Positions 38,401 to 48,545 are shown, counted from the stretch's first letter. The stretch: DNA of 64,000 nt from Microthrixaceae bacterium (GCA_023957995.1 JAMLGK010000003.1:248001-312000); one strand, 5' to 3'. Numbers and translations are program-made. The notes: generated by a model from the sequence alone, not told the origin.

Positions 38401-38672
38401 GTGAATCCACCGAGACGCCACAACGCAATGCACGCAAGGTACGCGAGGGCCTGGTCACGTCGAACTCGATGGACCGCACCGCCGTGGTCACCGTGACCGA
38501 CCGCAAGCGCCACCCCAAGTACAACAAGACGATGCGTCAGGACTCCAAGCTCTATGTCCACGACGCGGACAACGACCTCAACGTGGGCGACCGGGTGCGG
38601 ATCATGGAGACCCGCCCCCTGTCCAAGACCAAGCGTTGGCGGGTCGTCGAAGTTCTGGAGCGTGCCCGATGA
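38397..38672 (+). CDS. rpsQ: 30S ribosomal protein S17
   Basis: S17 is an OB-fold protein binding 16S helix 11. The 91-residue protein has [39 protein letters not shown] and [20 protein letters not shown]. It overlaps both neighbours by four bases. Confidence 0.97.
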   Translation: MSESTETPQRNARKVREGLVTSNSMDRTAVVTVTDRKRHPKYNKTMRQDSKLYVHDADNDLNVGDRVRIMETRPLSKTKRWRVVEVLERAR

Positions 38673-39037
38673 TCCAGCAGGAGACCCGCTTGCGGGTCGC
38701 GGACAACTCCGGCGCCCGCGAGGTGCTGGTGATCAAGGTGCTGGGCGGGTCACGCCGCCGCTACGCCACCATCGGCGATGTGGTCGTCGCCACCGTCAAG
38801 GACGCGCTGCCCGGTGCAGCGGTCAAGAAGGGCGAGGTCGTGCGCTGTGTGATCGTGCGCACCCGCAAGGAGAACCGCCGCCCCGATGGCAGCTACATCC
38901 GCTTCGACGAGAACGCAGCGGTGTTGATCAACGATCAGCGCCAGCCGCGTGGCACCCGCATCTTCGGCCCGGTGGGCCGTGAGCTGCGCGACGCCAAGTT
39001 CATGCGCATCGTTTCGCTCGCCCCGGAGGTGATCTGA
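38669..39037 (+). CDS. rplN: 50S ribosomal protein L14
   Basis: L14 lies at the subunit interface and is the docking site of RsfS. It has 122 residues, exactly the usual length, from the ATG at 38669 ([20 protein letters not shown]), with [17 protein letters not shown] and [13 protein letters not shown]. The open frame extends 33 bases further upstream but is not conserved. Confidence 0.98.
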   Translation: MIQQETRLRVADNSGAREVLVIKVLGGSRRRYATIGDVVVATVKDALPGAAVKKGEVVRCVIVRTRKENRRPDGSYIRFDENAAVLINDQRQPRGTRIFGPVGRELRDAKFMRIVSLAPEVI

Positions 39038-39339
39038 TGAAGATCCGCAAGGGAGACAAGGTCGTGGTCCTCAAGGGCAAGGACCGGGGCAAGGAGGGCG
39101 AGGTCATCCACGCCTACCCCAAGTCCGACAAGGTCATCGTCGACGGGGTGAACGTGGCCAAGCGTCACCAGAAGCCCACCCGTGCCGTGCAACAGGGCGG
39201 CATCATCGACAAGCCGATGCCCATCCATGTGTCGAACGTGGCGCTCGTCGAAGACGGCAAGCCCACCCGCACAGGGGTGCGGATCGAGTCCGACGGCACC
39301 CGCACGAGGGTGTCGCGACGCAGTGGAGGTGAGCTGTGA
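39037..39339 (+). CDS. rplX: 50S ribosomal protein L24
   Basis: L24 is an assembly-initiating 50S protein with a KOW motif: [20 protein letters not shown] at the start and [20 protein letters not shown] in the middle. It has 100 residues and its end overlaps rplE by four bases. Confidence 0.97.
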   Translation: MKIRKGDKVVVLKGKDRGKEGEVIHAYPKSDKVIVDGVNVAKRHQKPTRAVQQGGIIDKPMPIHVSNVALVEDGKPTRTGVRIESDGTRTRVSRRSGGEL

Positions 39340-39899
39340 CCAGCACGACAATCACGCCACGCCTCAAGGAGCGCTACGACTCCGAGATCCGTGACCAACT
39401 CCGTGAACAGCTGGAGTGCAACGTCATGGAGGTGCCCCGCCTCGAGAAGATCGTGGTGAACGTGGGCGCAGGCGCTGCAGTGGACAACAGGCACCTGATC
39501 GAGAAGATCGTGACCGACATGACCGCCATCTGCGGGCAGAAGCCCGTGGTGACGCGAGCCAAGAAGTCGATCGCGGGATTCAAGCTCCGTGAGGGCAACC
39601 CCATCGGCGTGAAGGTCACCCTTCGGTCCGCCCAGATGTGGGAGTTCTTCGACCGGCTGGTGACGCTGGCGATCCCCAGGGTCCGTGACTTCCGGGGTCT
39701 CAACCCGAAGTCCTTCGACGGCCATGGCAACTACACCTTCGGTGTTACCGAGCAGTTGATCTTCCCGGAGATCGACTACGACAAGATCGATGCAACGCGG
39801 GGGATGGACATCACGATCGTGACCACCGCCCGCACCGACGCCGAGGGCAAGGCTCTGCTCGATGCCTTCGGCTTCCCGTTCCGACGTGAGGGACTCTGA
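39336..39899 (+). CDS. rplE: 50S ribosomal protein L5
   Basis: L5 binds 5S rRNA in the central protuberance. The 187-residue protein has the family features [55 protein letters not shown] and the final [15 protein letters not shown]. Confidence 0.97.
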   Translation: MTSTTITPRLKERYDSEIRDQLREQLECNVMEVPRLEKIVVNVGAGAAVDNRHLIEKIVTDMTAICGQKPVVTRAKKSIAGFKLREGNPIGVKVTLRSAQMWEFFDRLVTLAIPRVRDFRGLNPKSFDGHGNYTFGVTEQLIFPEIDYDKIDATRGMDITIVTTARTDAEGKALLDAFGFPFRREGL

Positions 39900-39900
39900 G

Positions 39901-40086
39901 ATGGCAAAGACAGGCCTCAAGAACAAACAACAGCGCAAGCCCAAGTTCAAGGTGCGCGCCTACACCCGTTGCCGCCGCTGTGGACGACCGCGTTCGGTGT
40001 ACCGCAAGTTCGGTCTCTGCCGGGTGTGCCTGCGAGAGCTGGCGCACGCTGGCGAGATTCCAGGTGTCACCAAGGCGAGCTGGTAG
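39901..40086 (+). CDS. rpsN: 30S ribosomal protein S14, zinc-binding type
   Basis: S14 type Z is a short head protein carrying a zinc finger. The 61-residue protein has the ligands [20 protein letters not shown], fitting the C+ form. I chose the ATG at 39901, two bases after rplE, over the longer open frame. Confidence 0.97.
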   Translation: MAKTGLKNKQQRKPKFKVRAYTRCRRCGRPRSVYRKFGLCRVCLRELAHAGEIPGVTKASW

Positions 40087-40098
40087 GGAGGTCACGAC

Positions 40099-40503
40099 AT
40101 GGCAATGACAGATCCAATCGCAGACATGCTGACCCGTATCCGCAACGCGAACACCGCGATGCACGACGAAGTGCGTATGCCCTCGTCGAAGCAGAAGGTG
40201 GCGCTTGCCGAGGTGCTCAAGGCAGAGGGCTACATCGTTGACTTCCAGGTCTCCGACGACCCCGCGTCGCCGAGCAACCTGCTCAGCATCGACATGAAGT
40301 ACTCACCCGATCGCCGCCGGGTCATCTCCGGCCTGCGCCGGGTTTCCAAGCCGGGCTTGCGTGTGTATCGCAAGCACAACGACATCGAGCGCGTCCTTGG
40401 CGGTCTCGGTGTGGCTGTCCTGTCCACCTCAAAGGGACTCATGTCCGACCGGGAGGCTCGTCGCCGCCGTGTCGGTGGTGAAGTCCTCTGCCACGTCTGG
40501 TGA
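40099..40503 (+). CDS. rpsH: 30S ribosomal protein S8
   Basis: S8 binds 16S helix 21 and in E. coli represses the spc operon. The 134-residue protein begins [18 protein letters not shown] and ends with the [20 protein letters not shown] signature. GGGAGG lies before the ATG. Confidence 0.98.
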   Translation: MAMTDPIADMLTRIRNANTAMHDEVRMPSSKQKVALAEVLKAEGYIVDFQVSDDPASPSNLLSIDMKYSPDRRRVISGLRRVSKPGLRVYRKHNDIERVLGGLGVAVLSTSKGLMSDREARRRRVGGEVLCHVW

Positions 40504-40513
40504 GGGGAAACTG

Positions 40514-41053
40514 ATGTCACGCATCGGAAGTGCACCGATACCGGTACCGGGTGGAGTCGATATCTCCATCGATGGCGCCACCGTCAAGGTCAAGGGCCCC
40601 AAGGGTGAGCTCAGCCAGGACGTCCCCGAGCGGGTGACCGTCCGTCAGGACGGCGAGGCACTCCTGGTGGAGCGCGTCGACGACGAGCGCGAGAGCCGTG
40701 CGCTGCACGGCCTGGTCCGCTCGCTCGTCGCCAACATGGTCACCGGTGTCACCGAGGGCTTCGTCAAGAACCTCGAGATCCAGGGCGTGGGCTACCGCGC
40801 CACCGCCAAGGGCGACAAGTCGCTGGAACTGGCGCTGGGTTTCTCCCATCCTGTGAAGGTCGATGCCCCCGAGGGGATCACGTTCAAGGTGCCCCAGCCC
40901 ACCCAGATCGAGGTGCACGGGATCGACAAGCAGCTCGTGGGCCAGGTCGCCGCCAACATCCGCCGCTGGCGCGAACCGGAGCCCTACAAGGGCAAGGGTG
41001 TGCGCTACGAGGGCGAGCACGTCCGGCGTAAAGCCGGCAAAGCCGGTAAGTAG
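40514..41053 (+). CDS. rplF: 50S ribosomal protein L6
   Basis: L6 lies near the sarcin-ricin loop. It has 179 residues from the ATG at 40514 ([20 protein letters not shown]), with two similar halves, [10 protein letters not shown] and the C-terminal [20 protein letters not shown]. The longer frame starting inside rpsH is a shadow. Confidence 0.97.
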   Translation: MSRIGSAPIPVPGGVDISIDGATVKVKGPKGELSQDVPERVTVRQDGEALLVERVDDERESRALHGLVRSLVANMVTGVTEGFVKNLEIQGVGYRATAKGDKSLELALGFSHPVKVDAPEGITFKVPQPTQIEVHGIDKQLVGQVAANIRRWREPEPYKGKGVRYEGEHVRRKAGKAGK

Positions 41054-41061
41054 GAGCGCTG

Positions 41062-41424
41062 ATGAGCGACAAATCCAAGACCAAGCGGGACCACCGCAAG
41101 CGCCGTCATGCACGGGTCCGCAAGAACGTTGCGGGCACCGCTGCTCGGCCGCGCCTCGCTGTGTTCCGCTCGAACCGTCACATCGTGGCTCAGGTGATCG
41201 ACGACGTTGCCGGCTCCACGCTGGCCGCCGCGAGCTCCCTCGAGGCCGACCTGCGTTCAGCGGGCAACGGTCGCGAAACCGCCGCCAAGGTGGGTGCGCT
41301 CGTCGCCGAGCGTGCCCGCACCGCAGGAATCGAATCCGTCGTGTTCGACCGGGGTGGCAACCGCTACCACGGCCGGGTCGCAGCTCTGGCTGACGCCGCA
41401 CGCGACGCAGGACTGGAGTTCTGA
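41062..41424 (+). CDS. rplR: 50S ribosomal protein L18
   Basis: L18 binds 5S rRNA with L5. The 120-residue protein has [39 protein letters not shown] and the C-terminal [20 protein letters not shown]. It overlaps rpsE by one base. Confidence 0.97.
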   Translation: MSDKSKTKRDHRKRRHARVRKNVAGTAARPRLAVFRSNRHIVAQVIDDVAGSTLAAASSLEADLRSAGNGRETAAKVGALVAERARTAGIESVVFDRGGNRYHGRVAALADAARDAGLEF

Positions 41425-41993
41425 TGGCTTTCAAGACCAGCGATGACCTGTCCCTCCGGGAGTCCCGGGTCATCAACATCAACCGAGTGGCGAAGGTCGT
41501 CAAGGGTGGCCGACGTTTCTCGTTCACCGCCCTGGTGGTCATCGGTGACGGCGCAGGACGCGTCGGACTCGGCTACGGCAAGGCCAAGGAGGTGCCCCTG
41601 GCGATCCAGAAGGGCACCGAGGAGGCCAAGCGCAACCTGTTCAGCGTCGCCATGGCGGGGGGCACGATCGTGCATCCCATCACCGGTGTGTGCGGAGCGG
41701 GTCGCGTCATGCTCAAGCCCGCATCGCCCGGTACCGGAGTGATCGCCGGCGGTGCAGCGCGCGCCATCCTCGAGGAGGCCGGCATCCAGGACGTGCTCTG
41801 CAAGTCGATGGGTTCGGCCAACTACATCAACGTCGCCAAGGCGACGATCAACGGACTGCAGGAACTCCGCCGTCCCGAGGACATCGCAGCCCTGCGCGGC
41901 CTGCCCGAGGACGAGATCATCCCCGGCGGACTGCTGCGTGCCTACAACGAGACCCGCCACGGCGCCAAGCCCGACCGGGATGGTGAGGACTGA
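41424..41993 (+). CDS. rpsE: 30S ribosomal protein S5
   Basis: S5 acts in translational accuracy at the mRNA channel. The 189-residue protein has [20 protein letters not shown], with the spectinomycin loop region, [20 protein letters not shown] and [24 protein letters not shown] joins it to rpmD. Confidence 0.98.
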   Translation: MAFKTSDDLSLRESRVININRVAKVVKGGRRFSFTALVVIGDGAGRVGLGYGKAKEVPLAIQKGTEEAKRNLFSVAMAGGTIVHPITGVCGAGRVMLKPASPGTGVIAGGAARAILEEAGIQDVLCKSMGSANYINVAKATINGLQELRRPEDIAALRGLPEDEIIPGGLLRAYNETRHGAKPDRDGED

Positions 41994-42175
41994 TGACGAA
42001 GCTACGAGTCACCCAGACCCGGTCCGCCATCGGAAGCAAGCCCAAGCAGCGCGGCACACTGCGCGCCCTCGGGCTAGGCAGGATCGGCAAGTCACATGAG
42101 CTCGAGGACACGCCCGAGGCCAGGGGTCAGATCGCCAAGGTCCCCCACCTCGTGAACGTCGAGGAGATCGCGTAA
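41993..42175 (+). CDS. rpmD: 50S ribosomal protein L30
   Basis: This 60-residue L30 has [20 protein letters not shown] and [20 protein letters not shown], the conserved core. It is placed normally between rpsE and rplO and overlaps rplO by one base. Confidence 0.97.
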   Translation: MTKLRVTQTRSAIGSKPKQRGTLRALGLGRIGKSHELEDTPEARGQIAKVPHLVNVEEIA

Positions 42176-42660
42176 TGAAGATCCATGACCTGAAGCCGGC
42201 CGAGGGTTCGCGCAAGCGTGCCAAGCGTGTCGGACGCGGCATCGGCGGCAAGGGCGGCAAGACCGCCGGCCGCGGCACCAAGGGCCAGCGCGCACGCGGC
42301 ACCGTCCCGGTCGGATTCGAGGGTGGCCAGTTGCCGCTGCACATGCGGGTGCCGAAGCTGCGCGGGTTCAACAACCCGTTCCGCGTCGAGTACCAGGCTG
42401 TCAACCTCGACACGATCGAGGCCTCGGGACTGACCGAGGTCACCCCCGAGACGCTGTTGGCCAAGGGCCTCGTGAGCAAGGGTTCGCTGGTGAAGGTTCT
42501 GGGCCGCGGGGAACTCTCGCGTTCGGTCACCGTGAAGGTGCACGCCTGCTCCGGTTCCGCGGAGTCAGCCATCACCGGTGCCGGTGGTAGCTTCGAGGCG
42601 CTACCGCTTCCCTTCAAGGTCCGCCCGGCCTTCTCGGGAAGTGCTCACACGAACCGCTGA
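42175..42660 (+). CDS. rplO: 50S ribosomal protein L15
   Basis: L15 is a late-assembly 50S protein with a long basic N-terminal extension, [20 protein letters not shown]. The 161-residue protein has [20 protein letters not shown] and the C-terminal [20 protein letters not shown] 79-base gap to secY follows. Confidence 0.97.
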   Translation: MKIHDLKPAEGSRKRAKRVGRGIGGKGGKTAGRGTKGQRARGTVPVGFEGGQLPLHMRVPKLRGFNNPFRVEYQAVNLDTIEASGLTEVTPETLLAKGLVSKGSLVKVLGRGELSRSVTVKVHACSGSAESAITGAGGSFEALPLPFKVRPAFSGSAHTNR

Positions 42661-42739
42661 GGTACCCCTGCGGGTGTATCCCACAAATGTGACCCGGGTC
42701 GGCGCAGTCCCGACCACCGATGCCTAGGAGCCAGCACAA

Positions 42740-44065
42740 GTGTCCCGAATCGGCAACATCATCAAGGTTCCCGATCTTCGCAACAAGGTGCTGTTCACCT
42801 TGGCGATGCTGCTGGTCTACCGCTTCGGTTCCTTCCTGCCGGTACCCGGTGTGGACCAGAACGCGGTGCGGGCCATCGAGGACCAGGCCCGCGAGGGCGG
42901 CGTGCTCGCCTACCTCCAGCTGTTCTCGGGACGTGCGCTGACGCAGTTCAGCCTCTTCGCGCTCGGGATCATGCCCTACATCACGGCGTCGATCATCATG
43001 CAGATCCTGCAGGTGGTCATCCCGAAGCTCCAGGAATGGCAGCAGCAGGGCGCGGTCGGCCAGCGCAAGATCACCCAGTGGACCCGCTACGTAACCATCG
43101 GCATCTCGGTGCTGCAGGCCACCGGGTTCACCTTCCTGTTCGCCAACGGTGGTGGTGGCCTCACGGGAGGCTCCAACATCTCCCTGGTGTCGGTGTGGAG
43201 TCCGCTGCGCGTGATGCTCATCGTCACCACCCTCACCGCGGGATCCGCGCTGCTGATGTGGATGGGTGAGTTGATCACCAACCGCGGCGTGGGCAACGGC
43301 ATGTCGCTCATCATCTTCGCCTCGGTCGTCTCGGGTATGCCCGCCGCCTTCTCCGCGGTCTACGGCTCGGAGAACGGCACCGCCAAGCTGGCGGTCTTCA
43401 TCGGGTTGTTCGTGGTCATGATCGGCTTCATCGTGTTCGTCGAACAGGGCCAGCGGAGGATCCCGGTCCAGTTCGCGAAGCGCGTCGTCGGTCGCAAGCA
43501 GTACGCAGGACAGTCCACCTACATCCCGCTGAAGGTCAACCAGGCCGGTGTGATCCCGATCATCTTCGCCAGTGCGGTCCTGAACCTGCCGGTGCTGATC
43601 TCCCAGATCCTGCCGGCGGAGGGCTGGGGTGCCACGGTGTCGAGCTGGATCAACGACAACCTGGTCAACACGATCAATCCGATCTACCTGACCTTCCTCG
43701 CACTACTCATCGTCGGTTTCGCGTACTTCTACACCGCGATCTCCTTCGATCCGGTCCAACAGGCCGACAACCTGCGAAAGCAGGGTGGCTTCATTCCCGG
43801 AATCCGACCGGGCCCACAGACCGAGTCCTACCTAACCAAGGTGCTCAACCGGATCACGCTTCCGGGTGCCCTGTTCATCGCGTTGTTGGCAGTTCTGCCG
43901 ACCGTGTTGGTCTCTGCCCTGGTGGGTGGTGGCAACTCCAACGCGGCGTTCGCCTTCGGTGGCACCTCGCTGCTGATCGCAGTGGGTGTGGCCCTCGAGA
44001 CCATGAAACAGGTCGACAGTCAGCTGATGATGCGCAACTACGACGGATTCCTGTCCACGAAGTGA
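42740..44065 (+). CDS. secY: preprotein translocase subunit SecY
   Basis: SecY is the pore of the Sec translocon in the cytoplasmic membrane. The 441-residue protein has ten predicted helices, with VYRFGSFLPVPGVD in the first, FALGIMPYITASIIMQ in the second, GMSLIIFASVVSGMP, and the cytosolic loop RRIPVQFAKRVVGRK. It starts at GTG, with TAGGAG about ten bases upstream. It lies at the usual spc-operon place and is followed by adk after 87 bases. Confidence 0.97.
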   Translation: MSRIGNIIKVPDLRNKVLFTLAMLLVYRFGSFLPVPGVDQNAVRAIEDQAREGGVLAYLQLFSGRALTQFSLFALGIMPYITASIIMQILQVVIPKLQEWQQQGAVGQRKITQWTRYVTIGISVLQATGFTFLFANGGGGLTGGSNISLVSVWSPLRVMLIVTTLTAGSALLMWMGELITNRGVGNGMSLIIFASVVSGMPAAFSAVYGSENGTAKLAVFIGLFVVMIGFIVFVEQGQRRIPVQFAKRVVGRKQYAGQSTYIPLKVNQAGVIPIIFASAVLNLPVLISQILPAEGWGATVSSWINDNLVNTINPIYLTFLALLIVGFAYFYTAISFDPVQQADNLRKQGGFIPGIRPGPQTESYLTKVLNRITLPGALFIALLAVLPTVLVSALVGGGNSNAAFAFGGTSLLIAVGVALETMKQVDSQLMMRNYDGFLSTK

Positions 44066-44152
44066 TCGCGGATTGGCCTTGGTCCACTCCGGCTACCAGC
44101 GCCTACGCTGCACAGCCTGGGATGTGCCCGTGCCGGGCGAACGGGGGAACTG

Positions 44153-44830
44153 ATGGGTGAAACCAACCACGGGCCGGTCCGCCTGATCGTCTTCGGACGG
44201 CAGGGCGCGGGCAAGGGCACCCAGGCAGCCCGCCTGTCCGAACGCTTCGGCATACCCCACATATCCACCGGCGACATGCTGCGGGAGGCGGTTCGAGAGG
44301 GCACCGACTTCGGCAAGCAGGCCAAGGAGTACATGGATGCGGGCCAGCTGTTGCCCGACGACGTGATGCTGGGCCTCGTGTCGGAACGCCTCGCACGGCC
44401 CGACACCGAGCGCGGCTGGCTGCTCGACGGCTTCCCGCGCACCGCTGGGCAGGCAGCAGACCTGCAGCGACTGGTGCCCGAGGGCGGCATCACCGCGGCC
44501 ATCAACCTGGAGGTGCCCGAGGACGTCGTGGTCGAACGGATCTCGTCGCGCCGCGTGTGCACCGAGTGCGGCACGATCTACTCCACCAACGACGAGTCGG
44601 CCCGCAGCGGCACCTGCGAGAAGTGCGGTGGTGAGGTCGTGCAACGCGACGACGACACCGAAGAAGCCGTGCGGGAACGCCTTGCGACCTACAACGAACA
44701 GACCGCACCGCTGCTCGACCACTTCGACGCCCAGGGCCTTCTCGCCACTGTGGACGGCGTGGGCGACCCCGACGACGTGGCCTCGAGAGTCAACGTCGCG
44801 CTGGACCCGTCTTTGCCACACCCGCAGTGA
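44153..44830 (+). CDS. adk: adenylate kinase, zinc-finger LID type
   Basis: This enzyme interconverts AMP, ADP and ATP. The 225-residue protein has the P-loop FGRQGAGKGTQA, the AMP-binding DGFPRTAGQA, and a long LID with four cysteines in two CxxC pairs (RRVCTECGTIY and TCEKCGGEV), a structural zinc site seen in Gram-positive adenylate kinases. GGGGGA precedes the ATG. map, usually next, is absent. A promoter for infA lies in its last bases. Confidence 0.97.
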   Translation: MGETNHGPVRLIVFGRQGAGKGTQAARLSERFGIPHISTGDMLREAVREGTDFGKQAKEYMDAGQLLPDDVMLGLVSERLARPDTERGWLLDGFPRTAGQAADLQRLVPEGGITAAINLEVPEDVVVERISSRRVCTECGTIYSTNDESARSGTCEKCGGEVVQRDDDTEEAVRERLATYNEQTAPLLDHFDAQGLLATVDGVGDPDDVASRVNVALDPSLPHPQ

Positions 44831-44841
44831 GGTCCTAGTAT
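44813..44841 (+). promoter_or_regulatory. promoter of infA
   Basis: TTGCCA at 44813-44818, exactly 17 bases, then TAGTAT at 44836-44841 make one of the best promoter matches in the window. It overlaps the adk stop and gives infA a leader of about 107 bases. Confidence 0.6.
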
Positions 44842-44955
44842 GGTCCGTCGGCTGTGGCAGGCCTGTTTGTCTGCCGCGCCGAGTCGATGTCTCAGGTCTT
44901 CCCGGGGCGTTCGAGAATGGTACACACCCCCAGGGGTCCAACAGGAGGAATAGTT

Positions 44956-45180
44956 CTGCCCAAGTCGAAAGAAGACGCCATCGTTCTCGAGGGAACGGTC
45001 ACCGAGTCGCTGCCGAACGCCAACTTCCGTGTGGAATTGGAGAACGGGCACGAGGTGTTGGCGCACATCTCCGGAAAGATGCGGATGCACTACATCCGGA
45101 TCCTGCCCGGCGACAAGGTGCAGGTGGAGCTCACCCCCTACGACCTCTCCAGAGGTCGCATCACATACCGCTACAAGTAG
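44956..45180 (+). CDS. infA: translation initiation factor IF-1, probable CTG start
   Basis: IF-1 occupies the A site during initiation. The OB-fold protein, [20 protein letters not shown] through [11 protein letters not shown], is complete and gives 74 residues if it starts at CTG 44956. There is no ATG, GTG or TTG near the conserved N-terminus: the codons before the Pro are ATA, GTT and CTG, and AGGAGG at 44943-44948 is ideally placed for the CTG. The nearest in-frame ATG (44917) would add 13 residues and place the Shine-Dalgarno sequence inside the gene. Confidence 0.93.
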   Translation: MPKSKEDAIVLEGTVTESLPNANFRVELENGHEVLAHISGKMRMHYIRILPGDKVQVELTPYDLSRGRITYRYK

Positions 45181-45241
45181 ATCCCTGCGGATCTACCTGT
45201 CCCGCCCAGAGAACCCCAACCGAGGAACAGGCTGTCTCGCC

Positions 45242-45355
45242 ATGAAGGTCCGAACCAGCGTCAAGAAGATGTGTGACAACTGCAGCATCATCCGCCGCAA
45301 CCGGCGTGTGATGGTGATCTGCGACAACCCACGACACAAGCAGCGTCAGGGCTGA
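45242..45355 (+). CDS. rpmJ: 50S ribosomal protein L36
   Basis: This 37-residue zinc-ribbon protein is too short for many gene finders. It reads [20 protein letters not shown] then [17 protein letters not shown], with the zinc ligands C, C, C and H. The ATG at 45242 follows GAGGAACAGG. Position between infA and rpsM is standard. Confidence 0.97.
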   Translation: MKVRTSVKKMCDNCSIIRRNRRVMVICDNPRHKQRQG

Positions 45356-45462
45356 GTGGACCCCGTTCGTAACACGGTCCACCCGACGACACCCCTGCTA
45401 CCGAGCAACCGCACCCAGTAAACACCTCCGTTCAGCAAACAACGAGAAGGCACACCGCACAG

Positions 45463-45840
45463 ATGGCACGAATATCCGGCATCGACATCCCCCGCGAGAA
45501 GCGGGTCGTGATCTCGTTGACCTACATCTACGGAATCGGCAACACCACCGCCGCGCATATCTGCGAGGCGGCCAAGGTCGATCCCTCCACCCGGGTGAAG
45601 GATCTCACCGACGCAGAGGTGGCCGAGCTCCGCAGCCAGGTTGAGGACAACCTCAAGGTCGAAGGTGATCTCCGGCGCGAGGTCAACCAGAACATCAAGC
45701 GCAAGATGGAGATCGGCTGCTACCAGGGCCTCCGTCATCGCCGTGGGCTCCCGGTCCGTGGCCAGCGCACACACACCAACGCTCGCACTCGCAAGGGCCC
45801 CAAGAAGACCGTGGCCGGCAAGAAGAAGGTTCGTAAGTGA
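45463..45840 (+). CDS. rpsM: 30S ribosomal protein S13
   Basis: S13 is a head protein that contacts the P-site tRNA and the 50S. The 125-residue protein starts [20 protein letters not shown] and has the C-terminal [20 protein letters not shown] with a basic tail. It begins the alpha-operon part. Confidence 0.98.
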   Translation: MARISGIDIPREKRVVISLTYIYGIGNTTAAHICEAAKVDPSTRVKDLTDAEVAELRSQVEDNLKVEGDLRREVNQNIKRKMEIGCYQGLRHRRGLPVRGQRTHTNARTRKGPKKTVAGKKKVRK

Positions 45841-45856
45841 AGAAGGTGCACCAGTA

Positions 45857-46255
45857 ATGGCGAATCCAACCCCCGGAGCCCGTCGGCCCCGCAAGAAGGA
45901 ACGCAAGAACGTCACGCACGGCGTGGTTCACATCAAGAGTTCGTTCAACAACACGATCGTGTCGATCGCGGACATGGACGGCAACATCCTCTCCTGGGCC
46001 TCGGCCGGGAACGCCGGGTTCAAGGGCTCCCGCAAGTCCACTCCCTTCGCAGCCCAGCTGGCGGCCGAACAGGCTGCACGAAAGGCGATGGACCACGGTG
46101 TCCGCAAGGTCGATGTGGTCGTCAAGGGCCCGGGTTCGGGCCGCGAGACCGCCATCAGGTCGATCCAGAACGTGGGCATCGAGGTCACCGGGATCAAGGA
46201 CGTAACTCCGGTCCCCCACAACGGTTGCACGCCCCCCAAGCGGCGGAGGATGTAG
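45857..46255 (+). CDS. rpsK: 30S ribosomal protein S11
   Basis: S11 lies on the platform at the mRNA exit. It has 132 residues from the ATG at 45857; conserved parts are [39 protein letters not shown] and [15 protein letters not shown] at the end. The longer frame through rpsM is a shadow. Confidence 0.98.
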   Translation: MANPTPGARRPRKKERKNVTHGVVHIKSSFNNTIVSIADMDGNILSWASAGNAGFKGSRKSTPFAAQLAAEQAARKAMDHGVRKVDVVVKGPGSGRETAIRSIQNVGIEVTGIKDVTPVPHNGCTPPKRRRM

Positions 46256-46258
46256 TAG

Positions 46259-46876
46259 ATGTCTCGATACACAGGCCCCAAGGCGCGGATCTCGCGCCGA
46301 CTCGGAACCAACATCTGGGGTACCGCGGGCGAGAACCGCGCCATGGAGAACCGCCCCTACCCTCCGGGTGAGCACGGACGCACACGTCGCCGCGGCAACG
46401 TCAGCGAGTACCTGTTGCAGCTCCAGGAGAAGCAGAAGGCCCGCTTCACCTACGGACTCGGGGAACGCCAGTTCCGCAACCTCTACGCCGAGGCCAACAA
46501 CCGCCCGGGCGTCACCGGTGAGACACTCCTGGTGTTCTGTGAGCTCCGGCTCGACAACGTGGTGTACCGCGCCGGTTGGGGCGCGACCCGACCCCAGTCA
46601 CGCCAGTTCGTCAATCACGGCCATGTCGAGGTCAACGGACGCCGGGTCAACGTGCCCAGCTACCGCCTCCGCAAGGGCGACGTGGTGCGCCTGCGCGACA
46701 AGTCACGTTCGATGGTGGTGCTCCAGTGGAACGAGGAGCACTACGGCCGCACACCACCTCCATGGCTCGAAGCAGCCGACGGAGGCCGCGAGGTCACCGT
46801 CAGGGAGCTGCCCCTGAGGGAGCACATCGACACTCCCGTCAAGGAATCCCTGATCGTCGAGCTCTACTCCAAGTAG
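46259..46876 (+). CDS. rpsD: 30S ribosomal protein S4
   Basis: S4 nucleates 30S assembly and is an alpha-operon regulator in E. coli. The 205-residue protein has RYTGPKARISRRLGTNIWGT, an S4 RNA-binding domain (ELRLDNVVYRAGWGATRPQS, NHGHVEVNGRRVNVPSYRLR) and a normal end. It lacks the N-terminal zinc cysteines (C- form). Confidence 0.98.
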   Translation: MSRYTGPKARISRRLGTNIWGTAGENRAMENRPYPPGEHGRTRRRGNVSEYLLQLQEKQKARFTYGLGERQFRNLYAEANNRPGVTGETLLVFCELRLDNVVYRAGWGATRPQSRQFVNHGHVEVNGRRVNVPSYRLRKGDVVRLRDKSRSMVVLQWNEEHYGRTPPPWLEAADGGREVTVRELPLREHIDTPVKESLIVELYSK

Positions 46877-46974
46877 TCCCCGAACCGACCAAGACCTCCG
46901 AGACAGACTCGCAGTTCAACCCCGACACAGTCACGACCAGCCCCGAAACGGGCAACCGCCACCCGAGGTACCAA

Positions 46975-47910
46975 ATGCTCGTCATCCAGCGCCCAACCGT
47001 CGAAGCAGTCGACGACGCGATCGGCAACACCCAGCGCTTCTCGATCTCGCCGCTCGAGCCGGGCTTCGGCCACACGCTCGGCAACTCGCTGCGTCGCACG
47101 CTGTTGTCGTCGATCCCCGGCACGGCGATCACCGAGGTGCGTTTCGACGACGCACTCCACGAGTTCGACACGATCACCGGTGTGGTCGAGGACGTCACCG
47201 ACATCATCTTGAACTTCAAGGACGTCGTCCTGCGATCGGATCTGGATGAGCCCCGCACGGTCCGCCTGGACGTCTCCGGAGCCAAGGAAGTCACTGCAGG
47301 TGACATCGAGATGCCGGCCGGCATCGAGGTGCTCAACCCCGAACAGCACATCGCCTCGGTGAACTCCAAGGGCCGGGTCGCTGTCGACCTCACCATCGAC
47401 CGCGGCAAGGGCTACCTGTCCTCGTCGGGTCGTTCCACCTCCACCATCGGTGTGATCCCGATCGATGCCATCTTCGCCCCGGTGCGACGTGTGTCGTTCA
47501 CCGTGGAACCCACCCGCGTGGAGCAGTCCACCGAGTTCGACCGCCTGGTCATCGAGGTCGAGACCGACGGGTCGATCGATCCCCGCGACGCCATGGCATC
47601 GGCTGGTTCCACCCTCCGTTCGCTCGTCGAACTGGTCGAGAACATGACCGAGGAGCCCGAGGGCCTCGCCCTCTCCGAAGCCGTGACCACCGTTTCCACC
47701 TCTCCTGACCTCGAGCTCTCGGTCGAGGATCTGGATCTCTCCGAACGCCCACGCAACTGCCTCAAGCGAGCCCAGGTCAACACCGTGGGTGAACTGCTCG
47801 AGAAGTCCGAGGACGACCTGCTGGCCATCACCAACTTCGGCCAGAAGTCCCTCGACGAGGTGCTCGAGAAGCTGGACGCCCGCGGCCTGTCGCTGCGCGG
47901 CAACGACTGA
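46975..47910 (+). CDS. rpoA: DNA-directed RNA polymerase subunit alpha
   Basis: The alpha subunit dimerises to seed RNA polymerase assembly and contacts UP elements and activators. The 311-residue protein has an N-terminal domain with EPGFGHTLGNSLRRTLLSSI, a linker after about residue 225, and an alpha-CTD with PRNCLKRAQVNTVGELLEKS and AITNFGQKSLDEVLEKL. I chose the ATG at 46975, which matches the family start; an open frame continues upstream over rpsD. Confidence 0.98.
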   Translation: MLVIQRPTVEAVDDAIGNTQRFSISPLEPGFGHTLGNSLRRTLLSSIPGTAITEVRFDDALHEFDTITGVVEDVTDIILNFKDVVLRSDLDEPRTVRLDVSGAKEVTAGDIEMPAGIEVLNPEQHIASVNSKGRVAVDLTIDRGKGYLSSSGRSTSTIGVIPIDAIFAPVRRVSFTVEPTRVEQSTEFDRLVIEVETDGSIDPRDAMASAGSTLRSLVELVENMTEEPEGLALSEAVTTVSTSPDLELSVEDLDLSERPRNCLKRAQVNTVGELLEKSEDDLLAITNFGQKSLDEVLEKLDARGLSLRGND

Positions 47911-47934
47911 CCCGAACGAACCCAGGACCCGATC

Positions 47935-48291
47935 ATGCCTGCAACACCCACCAAGGGCCACCGCTTCGGTGGCAGCCCCAAGCACCAGCGACTGATGATG
48001 GCCAATCTGGTCTCGTCGTTGGTCGCCTCTCCCACCGGTATCGAGACGACCCAGGCCAAGGCCAAGGCGTTGCGTCCGATCGCGGAGAAGCTCATCACCA
48101 AGGCCCGCAAGGGCGGACTCCACAACCACCGCCAGATCCTGGCGTATGTGGGTGACCAGGAGATCGCCGCCATCCTCATGGACGAGGTGGGTCCCCGCTA
48201 CGCGGACCGACCAGGTGGCTACACCCGGATCCTCAAGCTCGGACCGCGCCCCGGTGACAACGCACCGATGGCGCGAATCGAACTGGTCTGA
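47935..48291 (+). CDS. rplQ: 50S ribosomal protein L17
   Basis: L17 lies near the tunnel exit. The 118-residue protein has RFGGSPKHQRLMMANLVSSL, TQAKAKALRPIAEKLITKAR and a C-terminus YTRILKLGPRPGDNAPMARI. It is the last gene of the alpha operon. Normally truA follows, but here a large surface-protein gene lies between. Confidence 0.98.
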   Translation: MPATPTKGHRFGGSPKHQRLMMANLVSSLVASPTGIETTQAKAKALRPIAEKLITKARKGGLHNHRQILAYVGDQEIAAILMDEVGPRYADRPGGYTRILKLGPRPGDNAPMARIELV

Positions 48292-48307
48292 GCTACTCCC
48301 GGCCGTG

Positions 48308-48337
48308 GGGGCCCGGGACGGAAACTGATCGGGCCCC
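48308..48337 (+). terminator. possible terminator of the ribosomal block
   Basis: GGGGCCCG at 48308-48315 pairs perfectly with CGGGCCCC at 48330-48337 across a 14-base loop, 16 bases after the rplQ stop. No T-tract follows, so this is only a candidate. Confidence 0.4.
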
Positions 48338-48545
48338 AGCACCTGGGTGTCGCGTTCGTCTTTCAGCTGGTGAGGTCGGAAGCTGACATCGCCTCCACCC
48401 AACCCCACCTGTGCGTTGATCCCGCCGGCGGTCGGTACTAGGTCTTCTTCGCAGCGCAGGCCCGGCACCCATGGCACCGGGATCCAATCGTCGGATACGT
48501 CCGCGTGCGGTTGTTTTTTCGCGTCGGGAGGCTCCGAGCACGCGG

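Noticed and set aside
44917-45180. infA starting at the upstream ATG
   Set aside because: It would add 13 unconserved residues and bury AGGAGG inside the coding sequence. CTG at 44956 fits both the ribosome binding site and the family length.
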